Shown: in pieces, positions 32,838 through 41,520 of the stretch | Position numbering within the stretch: the first letter of the stretch is position 1 | Layout: each line of letters starts with the position of its first letter | Assembly: GCF_014202335.1 (NCBI RefSeq) | Contig: NZ_JACHGP010000018.1 | Coordinates: 99,172 to 163,171 of the forward strand | Origin: Mycobacterium sp. AZCC_0083 | GTDB lineage: Bacteria > Actinomycetota > Actinomycetes > Mycobacteriales > Mycobacteriaceae | Direction: 5' to 3' | DNA length: 64,000 nt | Program-made: the position numbers and the translations under genes | Notes under the pieces: generated by a model | What the model saw: the letters and a program-made list of their open reading frames with translations, nothing else | Told to the model about the DNA's origin: nothing | Database searches by the model: none

Positions 32838-35489
32838 ATGACCGAATTCATGGATTCGCACGACGTTCACCATCTCGATGTGCACGGCTCGCCGTCGATG
32901 ACCCCCGACATTCAATTTGCCGACCAGCACCACACCGACGACTGGGATCCCGGCGGGCAGGAGAATTTGGCGGACCTGCCATTGCCGGACTCCGGCACCG
33001 ACCCGGATGCAGGACTCGTGCATGGCGACCCCTCGCTAATCAGTGATGACTGGTTCCTGCAGCGCAGCAGCGGATACTGCGTTCCCGCATCGCTCACCGA
33101 AGTGCTTTCACAGGTGACCGGGCACCGGTTCGCCGACGAGTCCGTCGTCGTCGAGCGGTTTGCAGCCTTGGGCAAACCCGTTACCGCACAAGGTGAAACG
33201 CTCGGTGACGCGGAGACGGTGCTGGACTCATTTGGGGTGGAGTCGCATGTCGCATCCAATGCAAGCCTCTCCGATCTCGAGCATTATCTGGACGATGGCC
33301 GGGCGATCGTCGTCGGCGTCAACGCGGATGAGATCTGGCATGGCGACGACACGGCAGCCAATCCCACCGGCCGCGCAAACCATGCATTGCTGATCAGCGC
33401 AATCGACGAGGCCCGCGGCCTCGTCACACTGTCTGATCCGGGCAATCCCGACGGCAAGAATGAGGTGGTGCCCCTGGAGGTGTTCAAAGAGGCGTGGGCT
33501 GCCGGGGAGAACCAATTGTTGGTGACCGATGAACCAGTCACCCACGACGGCGTCACGACCCCCGGACCGGTTGTCGTTCCCGTCACTCTGAATGCTCACA
33601 CGCCCACCACGGAATTCGCTCTCGGCGCAGGTATGGATGACGCGGGTTCAGGGGCCACGCATGTGGTGCAACAGGGTGAAACCCTGTGGAGCATTGCGCA
33701 ACGCGTTTACGGCGACCCGACCGCCTACACCAAAATTGCTGCGGCCAATGGGATTTCCGATCCGAACACCATCGTTCAAGGTCAGCATCTCACCATTCCT
33801 GGCGCGGCTGGGCCGGCGGCGAATCCATCGGTGGTCGTCGAGCCGATCCGGCACGATGGCCCGTCTGCCGCGTCACCGGGGGCAGGGTCGAATTCTCCAA
33901 TAGTCGTCGAGCCGGTCGTGCATGACGCAGGGAACGGTTCCGCGGACCAGCCGGCGACGTCCTCGCCGGGATCCTCGTCTACTGCCGACGCGGGCAGCAG
34001 CCCCGCGCCCGCTGCCTCGCCCGCTGCCGCTGCCGCTGCCGGGCCCGCTGCCGCTGCTGCTGCCGGGCCCGCTGCCGCTGCTGCTGTGGCATCCGGCCAC
34101 GGGGACGGCGAACACACTCCGACTACCAGCACCAATGCCCCCCCGGCGCCAGCTGCACCACATACTGACCCGCCGGCACCCACGCCGGATTCGAATGCAA
34201 CGCCTGCTGCTCCTGCGTCGGCGGCACCACATACTGACCCGCTGGCGCCGGATTCGGATGCAACGGTTGCGGCTCCTGCGTCCTCTGAGCCGGCCGCCGC
34301 GGCGCCACCAGTCGCGGATGCGGCGGCACACGAGGAGCCACAGCAGTGGAATGCGGACTGGACCGCCATGGCGCAGAAGGAATCCAGTGGTAACTGGTCG
34401 ATCAACACCGGCAATGGTTTCTACGGCGGCCTACAGTTCACGCAGTCCACATGGGAGGCTAGCGGCGGATTGAAGTTTGCGCCGCGCGCGGATCTGGCCA
34501 CACCACATCAACAGATGTTGGCGGCCGAGCAAGTGCTGAAGACTCAGGGGCCTGGAGCATGGCCGAACACCTTCGTGCCGGGAACTCCGACCGACCTCGT
34601 GAATGCCGGCGCCAACGCTGTGATCGATCCGGTGGCTGACGTGACCAAATCCGCCTCCAACAGCGTCATCGACGCGGTTGCCGGAGCGGCCGGGCCTGCA
34701 GGCGCGCCCATCGCGGATGTGGCGAGAGCGGTCACCGGCGCGGTCGTGGACGGCGTGGCGAATGTGGCCGAGGCAGCGACCGGTTCAGCTACCGATGCCG
34801 TCACGAACGCGGTGCCCATTCCGGCTCCTCCCGACAGCCTTGGGGCCGAGCACAATTCGGGTCCGGTGGCGGCTGCGATGAACATCGCGCATTCAATGGC
34901 CGGCAAGCCCTACATCTGGGGAGGCAACAGTGAGGGCGGCGCCGACTGCTCTGGCCTGGTGTCGATGGTTGTCAACGCCTTCACGGGCGCCCCTCCGACT
35001 GAGAGCCGGATGGCCACTCCCAACGAAGCGATCTGGTTACAGCAACGTGGCGCGATTGTGGTGAACAGCCCGTCCGAGGTGCCGCCGGGCACCCTGGCCG
35101 TGGGGTGGAACAGTCACCACACATCGGGGACTCTGCCGGACGGAACCAGCTTCGAAGCGCAGACCTCGGGCGTTCCGATCAAGGTCGGGGGGGATGCAAC
35201 ACCGTGGGATAGCAAGCAATTCACGCAATGGGCGTACTTCCCATCGAGTGCCGTTGCTGGCACTGGGGAACCGCCGCCTCCTCCGGATGCGCCGCCACCG
35301 CCGCCTCCTCCAGATGCGCCGCCACCGCCGCCTCCTCCAGATGCGCCGCCTCCGCCACCTCCGCCACCCGATGCGCCGCCGCCTCCACCCGGTATGGACG
35401 CACCACCGCCGCCTCCGCCTCCTCCAGATGCGCCGCCTCCGCCACCGCCGCCCGATCCGGGAGGGGCCGCGCCCGCTCCGGCAGGGTGA
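32838..35489 (+). CDS. Multi-domain wall hydrolase: C39-like, LysM, Rpf and NlpC/P60 domains with poly-proline tail
   Basis: 883 aa from the ATG at 32838, 5 bases after GAAGAGG-type bases. The order is: a C39-like papain-fold domain with SGYCVPASL (Cys ~81) and a later NHALLISAID His segment; LysM (~274-321, VVQQGETLWSIAQRVYGD); Ala/Pro linkers; an Rpf-type lytic transglycosylase (~500-580, AQKESSGNWSINTG, catalytic Glu ~515); Ala/Val helices; NlpC/P60 (~682-800, GGADCSGLV, Cys ~704); and a Pro/Asp-rich tail. I see no classical signal peptide, so export may depend on a specialised route. It would cut both glycan strands and stem peptides. It follows the dynamin-like pair in the same direction. 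Confidence 0.88.
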   Translation: MTEFMDSHDVHHLDVHGSPSMTPDIQFADQHHTDDWDPGGQENLADLPLPDSGTDPDAGLVHGDPSLISDDWFLQRSSGYCVPASLTEVLSQVTGHRFADESVVVERFAALGKPVTAQGETLGDAETVLDSFGVESHVASNASLSDLEHYLDDGRAIVVGVNADEIWHGDDTAANPTGRANHALLISAIDEARGLVTLSDPGNPDGKNEVVPLEVFKEAWAAGENQLLVTDEPVTHDGVTTPGPVVVPVTLNAHTPTTEFALGAGMDDAGSGATHVVQQGETLWSIAQRVYGDPTAYTKIAAANGISDPNTIVQGQHLTIPGAAGPAANPSVVVEPIRHDGPSAASPGAGSNSPIVVEPVVHDAGNGSADQPATSSPGSSSTADAGSSPAPAASPAAAAAAGPAAAAAAGPAAAAAVASGHGDGEHTPTTSTNAPPAPAAPHTDPPAPTPDSNATPAAPASAAPHTDPLAPDSDATVAAPASSEPAAAAPPVADAAAHEEPQQWNADWTAMAQKESSGNWSINTGNGFYGGLQFTQSTWEASGGLKFAPRADLATPHQQMLAAEQVLKTQGPGAWPNTFVPGTPTDLVNAGANAVIDPVADVTKSASNSVIDAVAGAAGPAGAPIADVARAVTGAVVDGVANVAEAATGSATDAVTNAVPIPAPPDSLGAEHNSGPVAAAMNIAHSMAGKPYIWGGNSEGGADCSGLVSMVVNAFTGAPPTESRMATPNEAIWLQQRGAIVVNSPSEVPPGTLAVGWNSHHTSGTLPDGTSFEAQTSGVPIKVGGDATPWDSKQFTQWAYFPSSAVAGTGEPPPPPDAPPPPPPPDAPPPPPPPDAPPPPPPPPDAPPPPPGMDAPPPPPPPPDAPPPPPPPDPGGAAPAPAG
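34010..34090 (+). repeat. Ala-rich tandem repeat coding PAAAAAAG units
   Basis: Three imperfect copies of GCTGCCGCTGCCGCTG-type units encode Pro-Ala6-Gly repeats in the linker between the LysM and Rpf domains. The tract is probably length-variable between strains. Confidence 0.7.
35271..35460 (+). repeat. Poly-proline tandem repeat region
   Basis: Repeating units of about 24 bp (CCGCCTCCTCCAGATGCGCC) encode PPPPPPDA repeats in the C-terminal tail of the wall hydrolase. Such tails often anchor proteins to, or span, the cell wall. The repeats may be miscounted by short-read assembly. Confidence 0.85.
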
Positions 35490-35605
35490 AAATTGCTCAG
35501 CTCGGTGGATCGCATTCCGTTCCGCGGCGCCAAGGACACGTACTCGTCAATCCACATTCGCGTAATCGCCAGTGCCACCACTTCCACATGGATAGGACAC
35601 CGAAC

Positions 35606-36319
35606 ATGACCTTTCGCGATGATCTACCTCACCCCGACGAAGCCGAGAATCTCCACGGACGTGTGGGCGACGGTGCGGCGTATTCGGAGGCCGCGCCCGC
35701 GGACCAACTCCCGCCAACCGACGAACTTCCGCGACAGGAGTCGTCCGCCGCGGCGATTCCCTGGCAGGAACCGCCGAAGCGGTCGGGCCGCCCCGCCAAC
35801 GCCACGTTGCTGATCGGGCTGGGGTGCGCTGGCGCCGTCATCCTGATTGTCGTGATCGTCTGGGCCATGTTCAAGCAGGACTCGTCCAAGGGGCCTGAAA
35901 ACGGTGGTGACCCGTTTGCGTCGTCATCTACTTCCGCTCAGTCCGCCCCGCCGTCGTCCACCTCTGCATCAACGCCGGGGGGAGGCCAGCCCGTCGCGGT
36001 GGCCGATCCCGATGGTGCAGGTCAGTCGTGTGCGGACGGTTTTCATGTGAAGGGCCACGATGGCTTTGGTACTCGCTCTGTCCGCGGGTCGAGAGAGACC
36101 TCGTGTGCATTCGCGAGCAAGGTGCTCGAGGCCTACTGGGTGCAGGTCGGGACGCCCACGAAGGATTCCAAGCGCATCACTGCCGCAGGAACGGTGCCTT
36201 GCAGTGCGACGGGCGGCGAGTGTTCGGGCGATAACTTCGTGATGACGTGCGCTGCGCAAAACAACGAGGGCTGGATAACGTGCGTCGGCGGCAAGAACGC
36301 CCGCGTGTACATCTACTGA
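35606..36319 (+). CDS. Membrane-anchored secreted protein of unknown function
   Basis: 237 aa from the ATG at 35606 (ATAGGA upstream); an in-frame ATG at 35588 is possible. A hydrophilic acidic N-terminus (~1-65) is followed by one membrane helix (~70-93, TLLIGLGCAGAVILIVVIVW), a Ser/Pro linker (~100-140), and a C-terminal ~100-aa domain with six Cys. That domain (QSCADGF, ETSCAFASKVLEAYW, and WITCVGGKNARVYIY) resembles a small mycobacterial extracytoplasmic domain found after membrane anchors. Function unknown. It ends the accessory block; fumC converges on it. Confidence 0.75.
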   Translation: MTFRDDLPHPDEAENLHGRVGDGAAYSEAAPADQLPPTDELPRQESSAAAIPWQEPPKRSGRPANATLLIGLGCAGAVILIVVIVWAMFKQDSSKGPENGGDPFASSSTSAQSAPPSSTSASTPGGGQPVAVADPDGAGQSCADGFHVKGHDGFGTRSVRGSRETSCAFASKVLEAYWVQVGTPTKDSKRITAAGTVPCSATGGECSGDNFVMTCAAQNNEGWITCVGGKNARVYIY

Positions 36320-36347
36320 GCCGACGTCCCGCCCGCGTCGTCTCGTC

Positions 36348-37766
36348 CTAGTCGCCGTCCTTGACCTTGGCCATCGCCAGCACGTCGAGGCGCTTGTCCA
36401 GCTCTTCCTCGGACAGCTTGTCGCCGATCAGGCCGCGGTCGATGACCGTCTGGCGGATCGTCTTGCGCTCCTTGAGTGCTTCCTTGGCAACCTTGGCGGC
36501 CTCTTCGTAGCCGATCGCCGAGTTCAGCGGCGTCACGATCGACGGCGACGACTCGGCGAGGTCGCGCAGGCGCCCCTCGTTGGCGATCAGGCCGTCGATG
36601 CACTTCTCCGCGAACAATTTCGACACGTTGGACAGCAGCGTGAACGACTCGAGGATGTTGCGCGCCATCATCGGGATGTAGACGTTGAGCTCGAACGCGC
36701 CCGACAGCCCGCCGACGGTGACCGCGGCGTCGTTGCCGATGACCTGCGCGGCCACCTGCGTAACCGCCTCGGGCAGAACCGGATTGACCTTGCCCGGCAT
36801 GATCGAGCTGCCCGGCTGCAGGTCGGGAAGCTGAAGCTCGCCGAGGCCGGTCAGCGGGCCCGAGCCCATCCAGCGAATGTCGTTGGCGATCTTGGTGAGT
36901 GACACCGCGATGGTCTTCAGCGCACCCGACGCCTCGACCAGCCCGTCGCGGGCAGCCTGCGCCTCGAAGTGGTCTTCTGCGGGCCGCAGCTCGGCGATGC
37001 CGGTGTCGTTCACCAGCACGGCGACGACCTTGTCGCCGAACCCATCCGGCGCATTGAGTCCGGTACCGACCGCGGTGCCGCCGATCGCGAGCTCGCCGAG
37101 GCGGGGGAGCGTCGCCTTCACCCTCTCTATGCCGGCCTGGACCTGGCGCGCGTACCCGCCGAACTCCTGGCCCAGCGTCACGGGCACGGCGTCCATCAGG
37201 TGCGTGCGGCCCGACTTCACGACGACGCGCCACTGGCGAGCCTTGTTCGCCAGCGACTCGTGCAGCACCTCGAGTGCCGGAATCAGATGGCGCACAGCCG
37301 CTTCCGTCGCCGCGATGTGGGTGGCGGTGGGGAAGGTGTCGTTGGAGCTCTGCGACATGTTGACGTGGTCGTTCGGGTGCACCGTCACGCCGTTGGCCTC
37401 GGCGATCGACGCGATGACCTCGTTGGCGTTCATGTTCGAGCTGGTGCCCGAGCCGGTCTGGAACACGTCGATCGGGAACTGGTCGTCGTGCAGGCCGTCG
37501 GCGATCTCATTGGCCGCGGCGATGATGGCATCGGCCTTCTCCGCGTCGAGCAGGCCGAGATCCTTATTGACCTGCGCGCAGGCGCCCTTCAGCAGTCCGA
37601 GGGCGCGAATCTGCGTGCGCTCGAGCGGCCGGAACGAGATCGGGAAGTTCTCCACCGCCCGCTGGGTCTGCGCGCGCCACAGCGCGTTGATGGGCACCCG
37701 CACTTCACCCATGGTGTCGTGCTCGATGCGGTACTCAGACTGTTCGACTGCGCTGTCGGCGGTCAT
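36348..37766 (-). CDS. fumC: Fumarate hydratase, class II
   Basis: 472 aa, usual for FumC. It catalyses fumarate to malate in the TCA cycle, in the cytoplasm as a homotetramer. The signature GSSIMPGKVNP is intact and GSGTSSNMNANEV is present. The gene pair fumC-glpX corresponds to Rv1098c-Rv1099c. Only 27 bp separate it from glpX upstream, so the two are probably co-transcribed. Confidence 0.97.
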   Translation of the reverse strand: MTADSAVEQSEYRIEHDTMGEVRVPINALWRAQTQRAVENFPISFRPLERTQIRALGLLKGACAQVNKDLGLLDAEKADAIIAAANEIADGLHDDQFPIDVFQTGSGTSSNMNANEVIASIAEANGVTVHPNDHVNMSQSSNDTFPTATHIAATEAAVRHLIPALEVLHESLANKARQWRVVVKSGRTHLMDAVPVTLGQEFGGYARQVQAGIERVKATLPRLGELAIGGTAVGTGLNAPDGFGDKVVAVLVNDTGIAELRPAEDHFEAQAARDGLVEASGALKTIAVSLTKIANDIRWMGSGPLTGLGELQLPDLQPGSSIMPGKVNPVLPEAVTQVAAQVIGNDAAVTVGGLSGAFELNVYIPMMARNILESFTLLSNVSKLFAEKCIDGLIANEGRLRDLAESSPSIVTPLNSAIGYEEAAKVAKEALKERKTIRQTVIDRGLIGDKLSEEELDKRLDVLAMAKVKDGD

Positions 37767-37793
37767 GTGCTCCCTCGTGTGTGTCGGTTTTGT

Positions 37794-38822
37794 CTAAGGC
37801 AGGGGATAAGCGGCGGACTTGTCACCCGTGAAGTCGACCGCGGAGTACTCGTTCAGTTTGGACAGCCGGTGGTAGGCCTCGATCATCCGGACCGTGCCGG
37901 ACTTCGACCGCATGACGATCGACTGCGTGGTGCATCCGCCGCCGGAGTACCGAACACCCTGCAGCAGGTCACCGTCGGTGACGCCGGTGGCGGAGAAGAA
38001 GACGTTCTCACCGGACACCAGGTCTTCGGTGAAGAGCACCCTGTCGAGGTCGTGGCCGGCATCGAGGGCCTTCTGACGCTCGGCGTCGTCGGTGGGGGCC
38101 AGCACGGCCTGGATGGCGCCGCCCATGCAGCGGATGGCCGCCGCGGTGATGATGCCCTCGGGCGTGCCGCCGATCCCGGCCAGCATGTCCGTGCCGGAGC
38201 CGGGCCGGCAGGCCGCGATCGCGCCTGCCACGTCACCGTCGGAGATCAGCCGGATGCGGGCGCCCGCTTCGCGCACGTCGTTGATCAGTTGCGCGTGGCG
38301 CGGCCGGTCCAGCACGCACACAGTGAGGTCGGCGACGGTGGAGTTCTTCACCTTCGCGACCTGGCGGATGTTCTCGCCGATCGGCGCGGTGATGTCGATG
38401 ACGTCGACGGCGTCGGGCCCGACCGCGATCTTGTTCATGTAGAACACCGCCGACGGGTCGAACATCGCGCCGCGTTCGGCGACGGCGAGCACCGAGATCG
38501 CGTTGGGCATGCCCTTGCTCATCAGCGTGGTGCCGTCGACGGGATCGACGGCGAAGTCGCAGTCCGGCCCGTCGCCGTTGCCGACCTCTTCGCCGTTGTA
38601 GAGCATCGGAGCGTGGTCCTTCTCGCCCTCACCGATCACCACGACGCCGCGCATCGACACCGAGTTGACCAGCTCGCGCATGGCGTCGACGGCCGCCCCG
38701 TCGCCGCCCTCCTTGTCGCCGCGGCCGACCCAGCGGCCTGCGGCCATGGCCCCTGCCTCGGTGACCCTCACCAGTTCCAAAGCGAGGTTGCGGTCCGGTG
38801 CTTCCCTACGCGATGCCGTCAT
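37794..38822 (-). CDS. glpX: Fructose-1,6-bisphosphatase class II
   Basis: 342 aa, the family length. It removes phosphate 1 of fructose-1,6-bisphosphate in gluconeogenesis. Metal-site motif DPVDGTTLMSKG and the GRGDKEGGDGAAVDAM segment are intact. It is the Rv1099c counterpart, an essential gluconeogenic step in mycobacteria. It is divergent from the DUF4245 gene across 54 bp. Confidence 0.96.
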   Translation of the reverse strand: MTASRREAPDRNLALELVRVTEAGAMAAGRWVGRGDKEGGDGAAVDAMRELVNSVSMRGVVVIGEGEKDHAPMLYNGEEVGNGDGPDCDFAVDPVDGTTLMSKGMPNAISVLAVAERGAMFDPSAVFYMNKIAVGPDAVDVIDITAPIGENIRQVAKVKNSTVADLTVCVLDRPRHAQLINDVREAGARIRLISDGDVAGAIAACRPGSGTDMLAGIGGTPEGIITAAAIRCMGGAIQAVLAPTDDAERQKALDAGHDLDRVLFTEDLVSGENVFFSATGVTDGDLLQGVRYSGGGCTTQSIVMRSKSGTVRMIEAYHRLSKLNEYSAVDFTGDKSAAYPLP

Positions 38823-38876
38823 CCGCAGATTGTCCCATTAGAGGGTCCGACTTTGGGAGCTGGGATACTGGCCGAT

Positions 38877-39512
38877 GTGACCACCCCCACGCCGGCTCCG
38901 GGACCGAGGCCGGCGAAGCCCAGGCTGCTGCAGGACGGTCGCGACATGTTCTGGTCGATGGCCCCGCTGGTGCTGGCCTGCATCGTGCTCGCAGGCGTGC
39001 TCGGCATGTGCTCGTTTGCGCCCAACGGCCCTGGCGAGGGGCCCGTGCCGCCCTACGACGCGCCGGCAGCGCTGCAGGCCGACGCCGATGCGCTCAAGAT
39101 CCCAATCCGGCTGCCCAAGTTGCCCGATGGCTGGCGCGCCAACTCGGGATCCCGCGCCAGCATCGACGGCGGCCGCACCGATTCCTCCGGTAAGCCGGCG
39201 CGTGCCGTTTCGTCCCGGGTGGGTTATCTCTCGCCGAGCGGCATGTACCTCAGCCTGACCCAGAGCGACGCCGACGAGGAGAAGCTCGTCGCCTCGCTCG
39301 ACACCAGCCTGGCTCCGACCGGCACGCAGGACATCGGCGGCGTGAGGTGGATCGTCTACGAAGGCGGCGAGGGCGTGCGACCGGTGTGGACCACCCGGTT
39401 GACCGGCCCGACCGGCCCCGCGCAGATCGCCTTGAACGGAGGCGCCGGTACGGATGAGTACCGTAAGCTGGCCGAGGCGACGCAGACACAGCCGCCACTA
39501 CCCGTCAAATAG
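38877..39512 (+). CDS. DUF4245 single-pass membrane protein (Rv1100-like)
   Basis: 211 aa from a GTG at 38877. A Pro-rich cytoplasmic start is followed by one membrane helix (~27-47, MAPLVLACIVLAGVLGMCSF) and an extracytoplasmic domain with IPIRLPKLPDGWRANS and MYLSLTQSDADE typical of DUF4245. Its function is not established. Position next to glpX matches M. tuberculosis. The open frame continues far upstream of the GTG only as an antisense shadow of glpX and fumC. Confidence 0.88.
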   Translation: MTTPTPAPGPRPAKPRLLQDGRDMFWSMAPLVLACIVLAGVLGMCSFAPNGPGEGPVPPYDAPAALQADADALKIPIRLPKLPDGWRANSGSRASIDGGRTDSSGKPARAVSSRVGYLSPSGMYLSLTQSDADEEKLVASLDTSLAPTGTQDIGGVRWIVYEGGEGVRPVWTTRLTGPTGPAQIALNGGAGTDEYRKLAEATQTQPPLPVK

Positions 39513-39521
39513 GAGCGTTGG

Positions 39522-40331
39522 ATGCCCGGACCAGAAGCCGACCTGACCGGATGGGTTGCGGAGGCGTTCACCGCCTCCGGTTTCACCTACGACGTCTACC
39601 GCAAGGGTGAAGGCCCCGGCGTGGTGCTGATTCCCGAGATGCCAGGAATTCATCCCGGCGTACTCGCGCTGGGAAATCACCTGGTGGACAACGGCTTCAC
39701 CGTTGCATGCCCGTCGCTGTACGGCACGCCGGGCGCCCCCGGCATCCGGCCGGGTGCGGTGCCGGTGATATTGCGCGGTTGTGTGGCAAAGGAATTCAGC
39801 GCATTTGCGACCAACGCCGACAGGCCGATCGCGCACTATCTACGGGCGCTGGCCCGCGACCTGAACGAGAAGACCCATGGCAAGGGCGTCGGGGTAATTG
39901 GCGAGTGCTGGAGCGGCGGCTTCGCGTTGGCCGCCGCGGTGGATGACAGCGTGCTCGCCCCTGTGCTGAGCCAGCCGTCGTTGCCGATCGGGCTGACGGC
40001 GAAGCAGCGCAGCGATCCCGGCCTTTCCGAAGCTGAGTTGAAGATCATCGACCGCCGCGTCGCCGACGAGGGGCTGTGCGCGATCGGATTGCGGTTCAGC
40101 CAGGATCCGCTGTCGCCCGGCGCGCGTTTCAAGACCCTCAAGGACCGGCTCGGTGACGCATTCGAGGTGATCGAGATCGACTCCAAGAAGGGCAACGAGC
40201 ACGGGTTCGGCAAGATGGCGCACTCGGTGCTGACCCTGGAGGTCCGCGAGGTCGTCGGGCAGCCGGCCTACGAGGCGCGCAAGCGTGTTGTCGAGTTCCT
40301 CACGGAGCGGCTGAGCCCGGATCCGGCTTGA
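39522..40331 (+). CDS. Dienelactone hydrolase family protein
   Basis: 269 aa of the alpha/beta-hydrolase fold. The nucleophile elbow is GECWSGGFAL, with Cys in the position used by dienelactone hydrolases. A C-terminal EHGFGKMAH fits the catalytic His region. The substrate is unknown; dienelactone hydrolysis itself is not supported by neighbours. It starts 9 bp after the DUF4245 gene and overlaps the 3' end of the convergent permease gene by 32 bp. Confidence 0.85.
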   Translation: MPGPEADLTGWVAEAFTASGFTYDVYRKGEGPGVVLIPEMPGIHPGVLALGNHLVDNGFTVACPSLYGTPGAPGIRPGAVPVILRGCVAKEFSAFATNADRPIAHYLRALARDLNEKTHGKGVGVIGECWSGGFALAAAVDDSVLAPVLSQPSLPIGLTAKQRSDPGLSEAELKIIDRRVADEGLCAIGLRFSQDPLSPGARFKTLKDRLGDAFEVIEIDSKKGNEHGFGKMAHSVLTLEVREVVGQPAYEARKRVVEFLTERLSPDPA

Positions 40332-41508
40332 GCGCAGGCGCGGTCGAAGTCTTCGGCTTGGCCGAGCCCTTGGCCCGCGCCAGTAGTCGTTGGAGCAGAC
40401 CGGGTTTCTTGGGTCCGTCGTCATCGTCGAACTGGTCGAGCGGCACGTCCTTGTACACGGCGAGGTAGACGCTGATGGTCGTCACGACGACGATCATCAG
40501 CACCGGGCCGATGACGATGCCCCAGAAGCCGAACATCGCGATCCCGGCGAAGACGGCAAGCAGCATCAGCGCCGAGTCGAGGCGTGCCTCGCGGGGGACG
40601 AGGATCGGGCGCAGGACGTTGTCGACGTTCGTCACCACCACCAGGTGGAACGCGATGACGAATATGCCGCCGAATACGTTGCCGAACAAGATCATTCCGA
40701 TGCCGACCGGAATGCTGAGGATGCCGCCACCCAACGGGATCACCGACAGTGCGGTCAGCAGGATCGCGAAGATGAAGAAGCCCTCGTGGAAGCCGGCGAT
40801 GTAGATGGATGCCGCCCCGGAAACGCCCTGTGCCAACGCGATCACGAATTGGCCGCGCACGGTGCCCTTCACCATCGCACCCATCTTCTGCAGGTACAGG
40901 TCGGTGACCTCTTCACCCAACGGGTTGAGCTGACGGACCAGCGTCGCCACCTGCTCGCGGTTGGTCAGCAGTGACATGAAGATGTAGAGGAAGAGCACCG
41001 CCGCGGTGATGCCGCCGACCAGACCGCCCGCGGCGCCCTGCAAGAACCCGAGCAGATACTCGCCGACGTGCTGGGCGACGGTGCTCATCCGCTCGCGCAG
41101 CAGGTCGGGCGTCAGTTGCACGTCGTGCATCAACGGCACGCGCGCGAGCGCCTCGTTGACCACCGCGAGGGCCTTGTCGCCGAGCGCGCTGAGGTCGGTC
41201 TTGGCCACCCAATCGGAGACGCTCTGAATCATGCTGCTGATCTGGACGACCGCGAAGAGGACCAGCAGGCTGACGGGGATGATCACGGCCCCGAGTACCG
41301 CGAGCAGGGTGACGGTGGCGGACAGTCCAGGGCCGAACCGCCTGCGCAGCCGGTCGTAGAGCGGGGCGAACAGATAGGCGGCGACGGCGGCCACCACGAT
41401 CAGGATGAAATAGCTGCGCAGGAAGTAGGCGACGAACAGGAGGGCGAGGACGGTGGCCACGGCCAGCGCACGCTTCTGCGTCACGGTGAACTCGGTGTTC
41501 ATGGCCAC
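40300..41508 (-). CDS. AI-2E family transporter (Rv1101c-like permease)
   Basis: 402 aa with about eight hydrophobic helices (for example ALAVATVLALLFVAYFL near the start and the FGFWGIVIGPVLMIVVVTTI segment near the end). The central amphipathic region and the late GGGILSIPVGIGMILFG are typical of the AI-2E/UPF0118 family. Substrates of the family vary; export or ion-coupled transport is possible. The cytoplasmic tail is Lys/Pro-rich. ATG 41508 is used; the ATG 6 bases later is equally possible. Confidence 0.9.
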   Translation of the reverse strand: MAMNTEFTVTQKRALAVATVLALLFVAYFLRSYFILIVVAAVAAYLFAPLYDRLRRRFGPGLSATVTLLAVLGAVIIPVSLLVLFAVVQISSMIQSVSDWVAKTDLSALGDKALAVVNEALARVPLMHDVQLTPDLLRERMSTVAQHVGEYLLGFLQGAAGGLVGGITAAVLFLYIFMSLLTNREQVATLVRQLNPLGEEVTDLYLQKMGAMVKGTVRGQFVIALAQGVSGAASIYIAGFHEGFFIFAILLTALSVIPLGGGILSIPVGIGMILFGNVFGGIFVIAFHLVVVTNVDNVLRPILVPREARLDSALMLLAVFAGIAMFGFWGIVIGPVLMIVVVTTISVYLAVYKDVPLDQFDDDDGPKKPGLLQRLLARAKGSAKPKTSTAPALKPDPGSAAP

Positions 41509-41520
41509 GGAGTGATCCTG

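Noticed and set aside
36969..38876. Long plus-strand frame continuing into the DUF4245 gene
   Set aside because: It is antisense to fumC and glpX, which have strong family motifs; its sequence is Arg/His/Gly/Val-rich as expected of a GC-rich shadow. Only the part from GTG 38877 is a gene.
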